NCBI RefSeq assembly: GCF_013128195.2
Contig: NZ_CP053452.2
Location: forward strand, 8,680,001 to 8,744,000
Length of the DNA stretch: 64,000 nt
Direction of reading: 5' to 3'
DNA from: Frigoriglobus tundricola
GTDB lineage: Bacteria; Planctomycetota; Planctomycetia; Gemmatales; Gemmataceae
Translations under genes and position numbers: made by a program
The notes under the pieces: generated by a model
Databases searched by the model: none
What the model was told of the DNA's origin: nothing
The model's input: the letters and a program-made list of their open reading frames with translations, nothing else
Shown here: in pieces, positions 8,186-16,976 of the stretch
How positions within the stretch are numbered: the first letter of the stretch is position 1
Layout of the letters: the number at the start of each line of letters is the position of its first letter

Positions 8186-9013
8186 ATGAAACTGCTAACC
8201 GCGAGTGTTCCGATGTCCGATGCCCTCCGACCCGAACGCGCCCATTCGCGCGGGCTCTCCATCCCGCTCTCGGTGCCCCGGCGCATCGTCTGCGACCTGG
8301 TGCATTTCGCGCATCAGATCCCGAGCGTTCCGGTCCAGCGCGTGATGGACGTGAGCCGACTCGCGGCGCTGCGTGAGGAGCGCTTCGCGCGAATCGGCTG
8401 GTGTACGCTGTTCACCAAGGCGTACGCACTGGTCGCACAGGAAATGCCCGAGCTGCGCCGCGCGTATGTGGGCCTCCCGTGGGCGCGCCTCTATCAGCAC
8501 CCGCACAGCATCGCGTCGGTGGCCGTGGAGCGACTCCACCAGGGCGAATCGGGCGTATTTTTCGCTTATCTGCCGCGGCCCGAAGAGATGCCGCTGCTCG
8601 AACTGGAGGCCGCGCTCCGTCGGCACAAGCAGGCGCCGGTTGCGGACGTGTTCGGTTTCGTTTTGGGCTTCTACCGGTTGCCGCGGCCCGTCCGCCGGTT
8701 CCTGTGGTGGTACCTGCTCAACGTCCGCGGGAGCCGCAAGGCGGAATTCCTGGGGACGTTTGGGGTGAGTGTCTATTCCAGTCTCGGCGCCGAGTCCTTG
8801 CACCCGCTCTCGCCGCTGACGACGACGTTGAATTACGGCGTCATCGGTCCCGATGGTCGCGTTCCCGTGCGCATCATTTACGACCACCGGGCGATGGACG
8901 GCGGCACCGTCGCCCGCGCCCTCGGCCGACTCGAAGAGGTGCTGAACGACGCGATCCACCGCGAGTTCGCCGCTCTCGCCGAATCGGCCGTGACGACGTC
9001 CGACGCGGCGTGA
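8186..9013 (+). CDS. Stand-alone 2-oxoacid dehydrogenase E2-type acyltransferase domain protein
   Basis: This 275-residue protein carries the chloramphenicol-acetyltransferase-like fold of the E2 catalytic domain. The C-terminal 'VRIIYDHRAMDGGTVARAL' (about residues 228-246) contains the DHRxxDG active-site motif with catalytic His and Asp. The upstream 'GTFGVSVYSSLGAESLHPLSPLTTTLNYGVIG' matches the strand that carries the substrate-side residues in E2 enzymes. There is no lipoyl domain and no E1-binding domain, so it is not a normal complex subunit. It may acylate a small substrate, or act on a separate lipoyl or CoA substrate. No E1/E3 genes are nearby. An internal ATG at 8213 is an alternative start. 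Confidence 0.75.
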   Translation: MKLLTASVPMSDALRPERAHSRGLSIPLSVPRRIVCDLVHFAHQIPSVPVQRVMDVSRLAALREERFARIGWCTLFTKAYALVAQEMPELRRAYVGLPWARLYQHPHSIASVAVERLHQGESGVFFAYLPRPEEMPLLELEAALRRHKQAPVADVFGFVLGFYRLPRPVRRFLWWYLLNVRGSRKAEFLGTFGVSVYSSLGAESLHPLSPLTTTLNYGVIGPDGRVPVRIIYDHRAMDGGTVARALGRLEEVLNDAIHREFAALAESAVTTSDAA

Positions 9014-9203
9014 GTCCGGACTCGCCCACCTTGGTGTACGATCGCGGCGTCAGACGACAGCCGCGTATGCGAGCGAGGGTCACCCGCAGCTCCGAGGCGC
9101 ACGAGCGCGGCCAGAGGAGCATCTGGAGGCTCACGGAAGGGCAGGGGCCGGGTGCCAAAAGAGAAGCCGGTGCGGGTCCGGACCGAGACGGGAAAATGAC
9201 GAA

Positions 9204-9223
9204 GCCCGGCCGAACGGCCGGGC
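9204..9223 (-). terminator. GC hairpin downstream of the small secreted protein gene
   Basis: An 8-bp GC stem GCCCGGCC/GGCCGGGC with a GAAC tetraloop lies 20 bp past the stop of the minus-strand gene that follows. On that strand it is trailed by TTCGTCATTTTCC, so it is a plausible weak terminator. Confidence 0.5.
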
Positions 9224-9242
9224 CGATTGAAACGCAAGGCGC

Positions 9243-9551
9243 TTAGTTCTTCTTGCCGCCCTGCCACTTCGCTTCGGTGATCGTACCGTCCTTCACGGTG
9301 ATGTCGAGTTTGCCCTTGCCGCGGCCGGCCCGCTTCTCGAACACGGCGAAGTCCACGTCCTTCGCGTTGCCGTCCTTATCGGTGACCGAGAACTTGCCCT
9401 TGTCATCGACCTTGTACGTCTTCTCCGCGTCTCCCTCCTTGACCTTGATCTCCTTCTTTTCCTTGTCGTAGCTCACGATCGTCACTTCGACGGCGACCAC
9501 TAGACCGGCCATGAACAGCATGGCGACCAGAGCCATCAGCATCTTGCGCAT
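9243..9551 (-). CDS. Small secreted protein, beta-rich
   Basis: A 102-residue product with a clear signal peptide (MRKMLMALVAMLFMAGLVVAVE). The mature domain is about 80 residues, Lys/Asp-rich, with alternating hydrophobic strands (EVTIVSYDKEKKEIKVKEG, KTYKVDDKGKFSVTDKDGN, KLDITVKDGTITEAKW), suggesting a small beta-barrel or OB-like fold. I know no named family. It appears to be a monocistronic exported protein, with a hairpin just after its stop. Confidence 0.8.
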   Translation of the reverse strand: MRKMLMALVAMLFMAGLVVAVEVTIVSYDKEKKEIKVKEGDAEKTYKVDDKGKFSVTDKDGNAKDVDFAVFEKRAGRGKGKLDITVKDGTITEAKWQGGKKN

Positions 9552-9914
9552 CGCAGAAACTCCGAAGGGTGGGACTGTCGCGCCCCGCGCGAGCGGGTCG
9601 ACATTCGGTGGGAAAACGGGCGGAAGGTGATGCTAAGACGTCCGTCGTGAAGCAACAAGCCGTCGGACACACTTATCATACTTCCCTAATCCCGATTGCG
9701 ATTCTTGGGCTCGCGACTCGGGGGCGGGACACCTTCCGCTCATCCAACACCAGCGACGGGCCGCCGGTTCCGCACCCGCATGAAAAACACACCTCCGCCC
9801 GCGAAGCCCAGCCGATTACAGGCTTATCGACCCGGATCGGCGCTTGCTCGCGCGTGGAGCGGTCCGGATGATGAGCGGGCGATGAAGTCACTGCGCGAAG
9901 TCGCGGAGCTATTG
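9552..9914. other. Intergenic region between divergent genes
   Basis: This region holds the leaders of two divergent genes. The plus-strand frame is open from 9696, but its residues before 9882 look like random translation (Pro/Arg-rich). No promoter with good spacing was found. Confidence 0.5.
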
Positions 9915-11666
9915 ATGAACGCTCTCTTTCGGGCCGTGGCGCTTGTGGGTCTTTTACTGGTCGTACCGATTTCGCCCGTCCGAGCACAGCCGAACGCTCC
10001 CGCGGACCTGATCGTTTATAACGGCCAGGTTCTCACAGTGGACGCCAAATTTTCCATCGTCCAGGCGGGCGCGGTGCGCGACGGCAAAGTCGCCGCCGTC
10101 GGCACAAACGGCGACGTCCTCAAACTCAAAGGTCCGAAGACACGAGTCATCGACGCCAGCGGTAACACCGTCATGCCGGGGCTGTACGACAGTCACACGC
10201 ACCCCGTCGGTGCCGCGACGAGCGAACTCGGCGGTGCCACCCCGCCGCTCCGGTCCATTCCCGAGGTTCTCGCCTTCATCCGGGCGCGGGCGGCTGATAC
10301 GCCCGAGGGCAACTGGATCGTGATCCGCTATGCGTTCCCCACGCGACTCAAAGAGGCCCGTTTCCCGACCAGAGCCGAACTCGATTCGGCCGCCCCCAAG
10401 CACCCGGTGCTCTACCACGCCGGCCCTGCGGGTGTGGCCAATAGCAAGGCACTGGATGTGTCCGGCGTGACCAAGGAGACCAAAGACCCGCCGGCCGGGC
10501 AGGTGGTCAGAGACGAGAAGACCGGTGAGCCGACCGGGATGCTCCGCAACGCCTATGGTGTCCTCAAGGGCGTTCCGAATGACGGCGCCGCACCGGACGA
10601 ACCGAAGCGCGCCGCGGTGCGGAAACTTTTCGGCCTGTACAATCAGCACGGCATCACCAGCATCGCCGACCGCAACGCCGGCCGGGGCGACCTCGACCTC
10701 TATCTCTCGCTCCAACGAGACAACCAGCTCTCGCTCCGCATCAACGTCGCGAGAAGTTTCGACGCGAGCGGCAGCCGCGACGCCGTGATCCGGCGGCTCA
10801 AGGATCTCGTGGGCGAGGACGGCCGCGGCGGGCCGACCGGGGCCGGGGACGCGTGGGTCCGCATCGGCCCAATCAAGTTGTTCCTTGATGGCGGAATGCT
10901 GAACGGGTCCGCGTACATGCGCAAACCGTGGCCGCGTGGCGACACCTACCAGATCACGCAGGACGATTATCGGGGGCTTCTGTTCATCCCGCCCGAGCCG
11001 CTGAAGGTGGTGGTCGAAGAGTCGGCGAAGCGCAAGTGGCAGGTCACCGCGCACACGGCCGGCGAGGGCGCGATGGACGTCCTCCTCGACGCCTACGAGT
11101 TCGCGGACAAGATCGCTCCGATCAACGACCGGCGGTTCTGTATCACCCACGCGAACTTCCCCAGCCGCCTCAACCTCGAGCGCTGCAAGCGGCTCGGGGT
11201 GTGTGCCGACGTCCAGCCCGCGTGGCTCTACAAGGACGGCGAAACGCTGCTCAAGGTCCTCGGCCCCGAGCGGATGCGGTGGTTCCAACCGTACAAGAGC
11301 TGGCTCGAGTACACCACGATCGGCGGCGGCAGCGACCACATGCTCCGCTTCGACCCACTGGACAGCACGAACCCGTGGAGCCCGTGGCTCGGCATCTGGG
11401 TGGCGCTGACGCGCAAACTCGAGTCGGGGGCAGTCCACCTGCCCGGAGAAGCCCTCACCCGCGAGCAAGCCGTCTGCCTCTACACGATCAACAACGCGTA
11501 CCTGCACAACGAGGAGAAAGAAAAGGGCTCACTGGAGGTGGGCAAACTCGGCGACCTGATCGTCGTGGACCGCGACATCATGACGTGCCCGGTGGACGAG
11601 ATCCGCGCCGTCAAGGTGGCGGTTACGGTCGTAGGGGGCAAGGTGGTGTACGAGAGAAGGAAATAG
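9915..11666 (+). CDS. Exported YtcJ-type amidohydrolase
   Basis: Metal-dependent hydrolase of the amidohydrolase family 3 type (583 aa). The ATG at 9915, preceded by GGAG, gives the signal peptide MNALFRAVALVGLLLVVPISPVRAQ; the ATG at 9882 is an alternative. Motifs in order are 'ADLIVYNGQVLTVD' (N-terminal beta sandwich), 'VMPGLYDSHTHPVG' (first metal-binding His pair, about residue 92), 'KLFLDGGMLNGSAYM', 'VTAHTAGEGAMDVLLDAY', 'FCITHANFPS' (about 408), 'GGGSDHMLRFDPL' (about 470) and 'GSLEVGKLGDLIVVDRDI' closing the sandwich. Substrate is unknown; relatives act on N-acyl or amide compounds. Export to the periplasm points to nutrient scavenging. It converges with the next gene across a large inverted repeat. 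Confidence 0.88.
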   Translation: MNALFRAVALVGLLLVVPISPVRAQPNAPADLIVYNGQVLTVDAKFSIVQAGAVRDGKVAAVGTNGDVLKLKGPKTRVIDASGNTVMPGLYDSHTHPVGAATSELGGATPPLRSIPEVLAFIRARAADTPEGNWIVIRYAFPTRLKEARFPTRAELDSAAPKHPVLYHAGPAGVANSKALDVSGVTKETKDPPAGQVVRDEKTGEPTGMLRNAYGVLKGVPNDGAAPDEPKRAAVRKLFGLYNQHGITSIADRNAGRGDLDLYLSLQRDNQLSLRINVARSFDASGSRDAVIRRLKDLVGEDGRGGPTGAGDAWVRIGPIKLFLDGGMLNGSAYMRKPWPRGDTYQITQDDYRGLLFIPPEPLKVVVEESAKRKWQVTAHTAGEGAMDVLLDAYEFADKIAPINDRRFCITHANFPSRLNLERCKRLGVCADVQPAWLYKDGETLLKVLGPERMRWFQPYKSWLEYTTIGGGSDHMLRFDPLDSTNPWSPWLGIWVALTRKLESGAVHLPGEALTREQAVCLYTINNAYLHNEEKEKGSLEVGKLGDLIVVDRDIMTCPVDEIRAVKVAVTVVGGKVVYERRK

Positions 11667-11763
11667 CCTTCAGTGTGGTCCGGGCACGAAACGAGTGAAC
11701 GAGGCGCCCGGCCGGCCCGTCTACGCCAACCGTAAAGGTCATCGTTCAAGGTGAGGCCGCAGG

Positions 11764-11897
11764 TGTAGGTCGTGGTCGAGTGTGGCTTCGCACGCGAGGC
11801 CCGACGGCGGACGCGATACGCGGATCGGCGCAAGCGACACGCGCGTAGCCCAGGGCCGTCGGGCCTCGTCGCAACGCCTCCTCGACCGCGACCTACA
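11764..11897. repeat. Long imperfect inverted repeat between convergent genes
   Basis: The left arm 11764-11808 and right arm 11855-11897 are reverse complements over two blocks. A 17-bp outer block reads TGTAGGTCGTGGTCGAG (one mismatch) and a 13-bp inner block GAGGCCCGACGGC is exact; a less similar 13-15 bp middle separates them. The 46-bp interior contains further small palindromes (cgcgatacgcg). It sits between two genes that run towards each other, so it may terminate both. Its size also fits a short mobile palindrome. Confidence 0.7.
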
Positions 11898-11950
11898 AGA
11901 AGCTCCGACACCGACGAACCCGCTCTTTGACGCATACGCACGAACGCGCG

Positions 11951-13588
11951 TCACTTCATCCCGCCCGGCGCGCCGATCTTCTTGCGGAGGTAGTCGAGCG
12001 CCTTCACGCGGTACGGGTCTTGCGCGGGGTCGTCGAAGTCGAGCCCCTCGGTGCTGTTGAACGGTCGGAGCGCGTGCAACTCGGCCCACTGGCGCAACTC
12101 GGCCGATTTGTCCTTCGTCACCGGGACTTCCAACCCCTCGTCGGGCCGCAACCCCCAGTCGTCGGTCGGCCCGCTGTTCGGTTTTCGCATCCGCGATTTC
12201 CCGTTCGGGCGCAACGATTCGCCCGTCGTCAGCTTGAACTGGAGCCCGCCGAACCTGCCGTCCGCGATGTTCTGGATCGACGCACGACCCACCGTCCGCT
12301 GACCCATGAGGACGCACCGGTCGTTGTCGCGGAGCGCGGCCCCGATCAGTTCGCCGCCGCCCATCGTCTCGTTGCCGATCAGTACCACCATTGGATAAGT
12401 GGTGTACCGCTTGATGTCGGTGAAGGTGTTGCGGACCTCTGGCGGGGTGGCGGACAGTTGTGGATTGCGGACCTTCTGCTGGGCCAGCATCGCGTCCGGT
12501 GGCAGGAACATTCCCGCGATCCGCAGGCCCGGATCGAGGTACCCACCGGGGCACCAGCGCAGATCGAGGATCAGCGCCCGGCACCCCGTTTGGTCCAGGT
12601 CGGCGAGCAACGCGCCCACCTTCGCGTCCAGGTTCGCCTCGACCGCGCCGATGCGGATGTAGCCGATCTTGTAGTCACGGTCCAACAAGCAGTCCCACTT
12701 GTCCCCCGCGGTGCGCACCACGCCGAAGGCGCTCGCGGGCGTGTACGCCGCGCCCTTGATGTTCGGCGTGAACGGCTTGCCCGCGCCGCGTTGGATCGTG
12801 AGGGTGCGGTCGGGGGCGATCGGGAACCCCGTCTGCGGATCAATCAACTGCGGCGGAAACGCGAACATGGCGAACAGTTTGTTCACGTTTTCGCCTGTCA
12901 CCTCGGTGCCGTTGAAGTGCGTGATGACGTCGCCGGGTTTGAGTCCGGCCTTCTGGGCGGGGCTTTCGGGTATCACGCGGGTGATCCGCCACGGCACGCC
13001 GATCGGGGCGCGCACGGCGTCGGGTTGGGGCACCGGCTCCAGCCACCCGATTGGGGCGTAGTAGCCCTGCGCGGTGCGGTACTCCACCTGGTAGAGCATC
13101 CACCGCGTGCCACTGACCCCTTCGAGTTCGATCCCGACCCCGAAGTCCATGTCAACGGACGCGAACGTGCTCGCCCGCGGGCTGACGAGCTGGCACCCCG
13201 GTTCGGTCGCGTGCCGGAAGCCGTTGATTGCGGCGCACAGGGCACGCGGGCCACGCAGCGCCGGTTGGTTCGCCAGGCGCATCCGGACGTCGGCCAGCGT
13301 GTCGATGAGATCGGTCGCACGGACCGCGTCGTGGAGCGCTTTGAGCACGTGGTCGGGCACCGGCAGCCCGCACTCTTCGTACAGGCCCCGTGTCGCGGCC
13401 CCGAACAGTTCCTTCATTTCGACCGGCTTGGCGTACCGCAACGCGATCGGGTCGGCCACCTGGTACACGATGCGGGCGAACTCGACAGCCTTGTACCGGT
13501 CGGCCTTGGTCGCCGGGACCGGCGGGTGCGCGGGCACCGGCGCCGCCGGGGCGACTAGCAGCAGCCCGACCGCGGCGAGTCCGACCAT
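11951..13588 (-). CDS. PDZ-S41 (CtpA-like) protein lacking the catalytic Ser/Lys dyad
   Basis: 545 residues: signal peptide (MVGLAAVGLLLVAPAAPVPA), a helical N-terminal region, a PDZ domain ('RITRVIPESPAQKAGLKPGDVITHFNGTEV', about residues 195-230), and a C-terminal processing protease core ('KIGYIRIGA', 'CRALILDLRWCPGGYLDPGLRIAGMFL', 'VVLIGNETMGGGELIGAAL', 'CVLMGQRTVGRASIQNI'). In active CtpA enzymes the segment after 'N-E' carries the serine (GSASASE) and the later strand the lysine (TxGKGxxQ). Here these read MGGGE (about 406) and TVGRAS (about 432), so both catalytic residues are lost. It is predicted to be a periplasmic peptide-binding pseudoprotease. Conservation of the PDZ and core argues for function. 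Confidence 0.8.
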   Translation of the reverse strand: MVGLAAVGLLLVAPAAPVPAHPPVPATKADRYKAVEFARIVYQVADPIALRYAKPVEMKELFGAATRGLYEECGLPVPDHVLKALHDAVRATDLIDTLADVRMRLANQPALRGPRALCAAINGFRHATEPGCQLVSPRASTFASVDMDFGVGIELEGVSGTRWMLYQVEYRTAQGYYAPIGWLEPVPQPDAVRAPIGVPWRITRVIPESPAQKAGLKPGDVITHFNGTEVTGENVNKLFAMFAFPPQLIDPQTGFPIAPDRTLTIQRGAGKPFTPNIKGAAYTPASAFGVVRTAGDKWDCLLDRDYKIGYIRIGAVEANLDAKVGALLADLDQTGCRALILDLRWCPGGYLDPGLRIAGMFLPPDAMLAQQKVRNPQLSATPPEVRNTFTDIKRYTTYPMVVLIGNETMGGGELIGAALRDNDRCVLMGQRTVGRASIQNIADGRFGGLQFKLTTGESLRPNGKSRMRKPNSGPTDDWGLRPDEGLEVPVTKDKSAELRQWAELHALRPFNSTEGLDFDDPAQDPYRVKALDYLRKKIGAPGGMK

Positions 13589-13678
13589 AACGCCTCCGGC
13601 GTCGCAAGTTGAAGAGGTCTGGCGGCGCGAACGGCCACAGTACCGAGTTTCACCGTTTTACCGGCGCCATACAAGACA

Positions 13679-13692
13679 CCATTCGTAACAGC
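13679..13692 (-). promoter_or_regulatory. Motif shared with the sigma-factor gene upstream region
   Basis: On the minus strand this reads GCTGTTACGAATGG, about 90 bp before the S41-like gene. The same 14-mer with one change (GCTGTTACGAAGGG) lies upstream of the ECF/WD40 gene at 22728-22741. It may be a promoter element or operator used by both. The rest of 13589-13925 shows nothing else recognisable. Confidence 0.35.
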
Positions 13693-13925
13693 GCCCCGGC
13701 GACCCTCACAACGTGAGCGAGCACGAGCTGTGTTGGGACGCGTTTGGTCGGGTCGGTCCTCAAAGCGACAACGGCGACCGGGTGCAGGACACGATCGTTT
13801 TTCGTTAGTCGTGCCGTGATGCATACTCTTCCCATTGGCCCCGTTCGTTCCGTCCCAAGCAGGCCGGGCCGATCTGTGGGCCGAAACCGATCCATCGTAG
13901 CGATTAGTGGCAGGAGGACGGTACC

Positions 13926-16337
13926 GTGCCGGTTTGCCCGATCTGCTGTGCCACCGCGCTCGGTCCGGTCGCGTTGGGTGGCCGGTCGGCCCGGTGCCCG
14001 AAGTGCCGCGGCGCGGAGGCCCCCGGTCGTTCGCGTCGAACGGGGCGCTTCCGGCCGTCCCTGGAGGAGCTGGAACAGGTCCTCGTTCCGTCCGTGGCAC
14101 TGCACGTCGTTGGGACGCAACTCGAGACACCGAGCGGACAGGTGGTTCAGTTGCGTGGCGTGAATGTCGATGGACAGGAGGGCTGGAGTAACCCCGCCGG
14201 CGGTCTCGTTTACAACTCGGACGTCAAGGACTCGGTCGAAAGTGCGTTCACCGCCGCGCTCGATGTCTGGCACGCGAACCTCATCCGCCTGCCGATCAAT
14301 CAGGACTTCTGGCAGGGACTCGACCCCGGCGTGAACGCGACGACCTACATCTCCGACATCGATCACCTGGTCCAACAAGCGGCGAGCGCCGGCGCCTACG
14401 TCATGCTCGACGTTCAGGTTTCGGACGGGGGCACGGGAGACCCGTTGCTCGAGAGCGGGGACTACAGTCTGCCCGATAACAACACGGCCGCGTTCTGGAC
14501 CAGTGCGGCGCGGCACTACGCGGCCAACCCGGCCGCGTTCTTCGACCTCTTCAACGAGCCCGGCCACTTCATCGCGAATTACACTCAATACAAGAGCGGC
14601 GCCGCTCAGTTTAACGACACGGTCGATGGCCGCAGCGTCTCCTACGCCAGCCCCGGAATGCAGGGGCTCATCAACGACATTCGGGGCGCCGGGTCGAACA
14701 ACATTATCGCCGCCGAGGGCATGGGCTACGCCGACGACTTCTCGGCCATCGCCGCCGCCATCACCGGTGGGAACGGTCTCGCGGACAGCGCGCGGGAGCT
14801 GATGTACTCCGTCCACATCTATCCGAACTCGGTTCCGGACAGTTCCGACGTCTCGCTGCTGAACGGCCTCCTGCCGGCGGCCGTGGCGGCGCGGTATCCG
14901 GTTTACGTGGGCGAGTGGGGGGCCGACGTCGATCCGGGCGCCGAGGGCGCCCCGGCCACGTCAGCGGCGGTCTGGAACCAGGATCTGCTCACCTGGCTCG
15001 CCACGCAGCCGTACAGTTGGACCGCTTGGGCAATGAACGCCGAACCCTGGCTGACCGTCCAGGGGACCACGACGCCGACCACGTACTTCGGACAACTGGT
15101 CCTGAACGACTTGACGACGCCGAGTGAACCCGCAGTCTCGACCGCTGAGGTTCGGTTCACGAACACGGACGACAGGGGCACCAGCACCAGCACCAGCGGC
15201 AACCCGGTCACGTACACGGTCCAGGTGTCAGGGGGCGTCGGAATCCCGACGGGAACGGTCAACTTCTACAACGCGACCACCGGGGCGTTCCTCGGCGTCG
15301 CGAACCTCGACGGGAACGGGTTCGCTCAACTGACCACGTCCGTGGTGTCCGTCGGGACCAGTGTGATCCAGGTCGTGTACTCCGGTGATGGCAACTATCG
15401 CGCGGCCTCGGCCACCGTGAAGCAGGTCATTACCGACGTCCCTCTTTATGCGGCGGGCAGCGCCACGGGTGGTCCGGGCATTGTCACTGCCTTCAGTCCG
15501 ATGACGGGCAGTGCGCTCATCCAGTTCGCGCCGTTTGGCGCTTACGCCGGTGGGGTGAAGGTGGCGGTGGGCGACGTGACCGGGGACGGGTACGACGACC
15601 TGATCGTGATGGCCGGACCCGGTGCCCTCAACGGCCTGGTCGAGATCTACAGCGGCAAGGACTTCTCGCTCGTGAGCGAGTATTTTGCGTTCCCGGGGTA
15701 CCCGGGCGAGTTCAACATCGCGGTCGGGGGCCTGACCGGCACCGGGGTCGCGGACGTGATCTTCTCCACGGCCACGGGGGGCGATTTCGTGTTCGCTTAC
15801 GCCGGCGCGAGCACCCAGATGATCACCCTGTTCTCGGCGTTCGGCGGGTTCACCGGCGGCGTCACCATCGCGGCCGGAGACGTGCTGAGACGGGGCTACG
15901 ACCAGATCATCGTCGGGACGGCGTCCCGGTTGGGCGCGGCCGGGGTGTTCAACACCGCCGGCCAACTGCTCCAGCCGTACGACTTCGCCCCGATCCCGAT
16001 GAACGGGGTGAACGTGGCCGCGGGCGACCTGAACAACTCCGGGCACGACGACATCATCTTCGGGGCGCGGACCGGATCGACGCTGGTGCTGGAGTACGAC
16101 GGGGAGTCGCAGGACCTGATGGGGTGGTTCTTCGCGTACCCGGGCCAGTCGTTCGGGGTGACCGTGGCGACCGTGGACCCGACCGGGGACGGGTACGCCG
16201 ACATCGTCACCGGGTTCACGGGCAACGTGTCGGCGATCGCCCTCTACAGCGGGCTCTCGTTCCAACTGATGACCGTCGACGGCCAGCCGAGCGGGGCCGG
16301 CGGGGTCAACGTCGCCGGTAGCGGCGACAGGGAATAG
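13926..16337 (+). CDS. GH5-type glycosidase with zinc-ribbon N-terminus, Ig-like and FG-GAP-like repeats
   Basis: 803 residues starting at GTG, with AGGAGG 8 bp upstream, which makes the start firm. Residues 3-28 form a zinc ribbon (CPIC...CPKC), then the planctomycete surface-protein lead 'RRTGRFRPSLEELEQVLVPS'. About residues 58-395 are a GH5 (cellulase family) TIM barrel: 'VQLRGVNVDGQEGW', 'NLIRLPINQDFW', 'AYVMLDVQ', the acid/base Glu in 'FFDLFNEPGHF' (about 210) and the nucleophile Glu in 'YPVYVGEWGAD' (about 329), so it should be active on a beta-glucan-type substrate. A bacterial Ig-like domain follows (about 400-500, 'IPTGTVNFYNATTG...VVYSGDGNY'), then FG-GAP/VCBS-type propeller repeats ('GDVTGDGYDDLIV', 'GDLNNSGHDDIIFG', 'VDPTGDGYADIVTG'). 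A classical signal peptide is absent. Confidence 0.85.
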   Translation: MPVCPICCATALGPVALGGRSARCPKCRGAEAPGRSRRTGRFRPSLEELEQVLVPSVALHVVGTQLETPSGQVVQLRGVNVDGQEGWSNPAGGLVYNSDVKDSVESAFTAALDVWHANLIRLPINQDFWQGLDPGVNATTYISDIDHLVQQAASAGAYVMLDVQVSDGGTGDPLLESGDYSLPDNNTAAFWTSAARHYAANPAAFFDLFNEPGHFIANYTQYKSGAAQFNDTVDGRSVSYASPGMQGLINDIRGAGSNNIIAAEGMGYADDFSAIAAAITGGNGLADSARELMYSVHIYPNSVPDSSDVSLLNGLLPAAVAARYPVYVGEWGADVDPGAEGAPATSAAVWNQDLLTWLATQPYSWTAWAMNAEPWLTVQGTTTPTTYFGQLVLNDLTTPSEPAVSTAEVRFTNTDDRGTSTSTSGNPVTYTVQVSGGVGIPTGTVNFYNATTGAFLGVANLDGNGFAQLTTSVVSVGTSVIQVVYSGDGNYRAASATVKQVITDVPLYAAGSATGGPGIVTAFSPMTGSALIQFAPFGAYAGGVKVAVGDVTGDGYDDLIVMAGPGALNGLVEIYSGKDFSLVSEYFAFPGYPGEFNIAVGGLTGTGVADVIFSTATGGDFVFAYAGASTQMITLFSAFGGFTGGVTIAAGDVLRRGYDQIIVGTASRLGAAGVFNTAGQLLQPYDFAPIPMNGVNVAAGDLNNSGHDDIIFGARTGSTLVLEYDGESQDLMGWFFAYPGQSFGVTVATVDPTGDGYADIVTGFTGNVSAIALYSGLSFQLMTVDGQPSGAGGVNVAGSGDRE

Positions 16338-16409
16338 ATCACCGGTCGATTGACGGAGTCAGCCAGCACTGAGCGGATCAAGCGTGGGGCGCTGGCACCA
16401 GTCGGACGG

Positions 16410-16876
16410 GGGAAGAGTACGGTGGCACGGGTCGAGGAGCGGAAGTTCCTCAGCTATCAACTCCTGAGCGACGGGCGGTTGGGGATCGCGCCAAAGAGTC
16501 TGGAGCGGGCCACGGACCGCATCCGGTCGATCACCCGCCGGAATCGGGGCGTCGGTCTCGAGCGGATGGTTGGGGAACTCAACTCGTCTCTGAGCGGCTG
16601 GGTGACGTACTTTCGCCACGCGGCGATGTAGAGTCACTTGGCCGAGCTGGACGGCTGGGTTCGCCGGAAGCTGCGGTGCGTGTGGTTGAAGCCCTGCAAG
16701 CGAGTGAAGCCGATGGTAAATATCTTCGTTCGGCAGGGCGTGTCGCTGCGTCAGGCGTGATGTACCGCGTTGTCGGGGAAGGGCTGGTGGCAAACCCGGC
16801 GATGCCGTCCAGTTGGTGGAAGCGTTTCGGACGGGTGTGCCTCGTCGATCGGCACGAGGCGTTACAAGCACGTTAG
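16410..16876 (+). pseudogene. Remnant of a group II intron reverse transcriptase/maturase (C-terminal part)
   Basis: The translation reads 'KSTVARVEERKFLSYQLLSDG', 'GIAPKSLERATDRIRSITRRNRG', 'ERMVGELNSSLSGWVTYFRHA', 'LDGWVRRKLRCVWLKPCKRVK', 'VRQGVSLRQA' and finally 'WWKRFGRVCLVDRHEALQAR'. This is the maturase (GIIM) C-terminal region of bacterial group II intron proteins. The gene is dead: an in-frame TAG at 16629-16631, a TGA at 16758-16760 and a frameshift near 16790 are needed to reach the true TAG at 16874. The reverse-transcriptase half and the intron 5' RNA are missing; the fragment begins about 75 bp after the glycosidase stop. Confidence 0.88.
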
Positions 16877-16976
16877 GAACCGTCTGATACGCAAGCATGT
16901 CCGGCGGAGTGGGAGGACGGCGGGGTAATCCCGCCTCCTATCCGATCGACAGCCCGGCGGAGAAGGGCAGGGCGGG

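Noticed and set aside
9954-11507. Long minus-strand frame opposite the amidohydrolase
   Set aside because: Shadow of a GC-rich gene; no motifs, and the plus strand has a signal peptide and a full set of amidohydrolase motifs.
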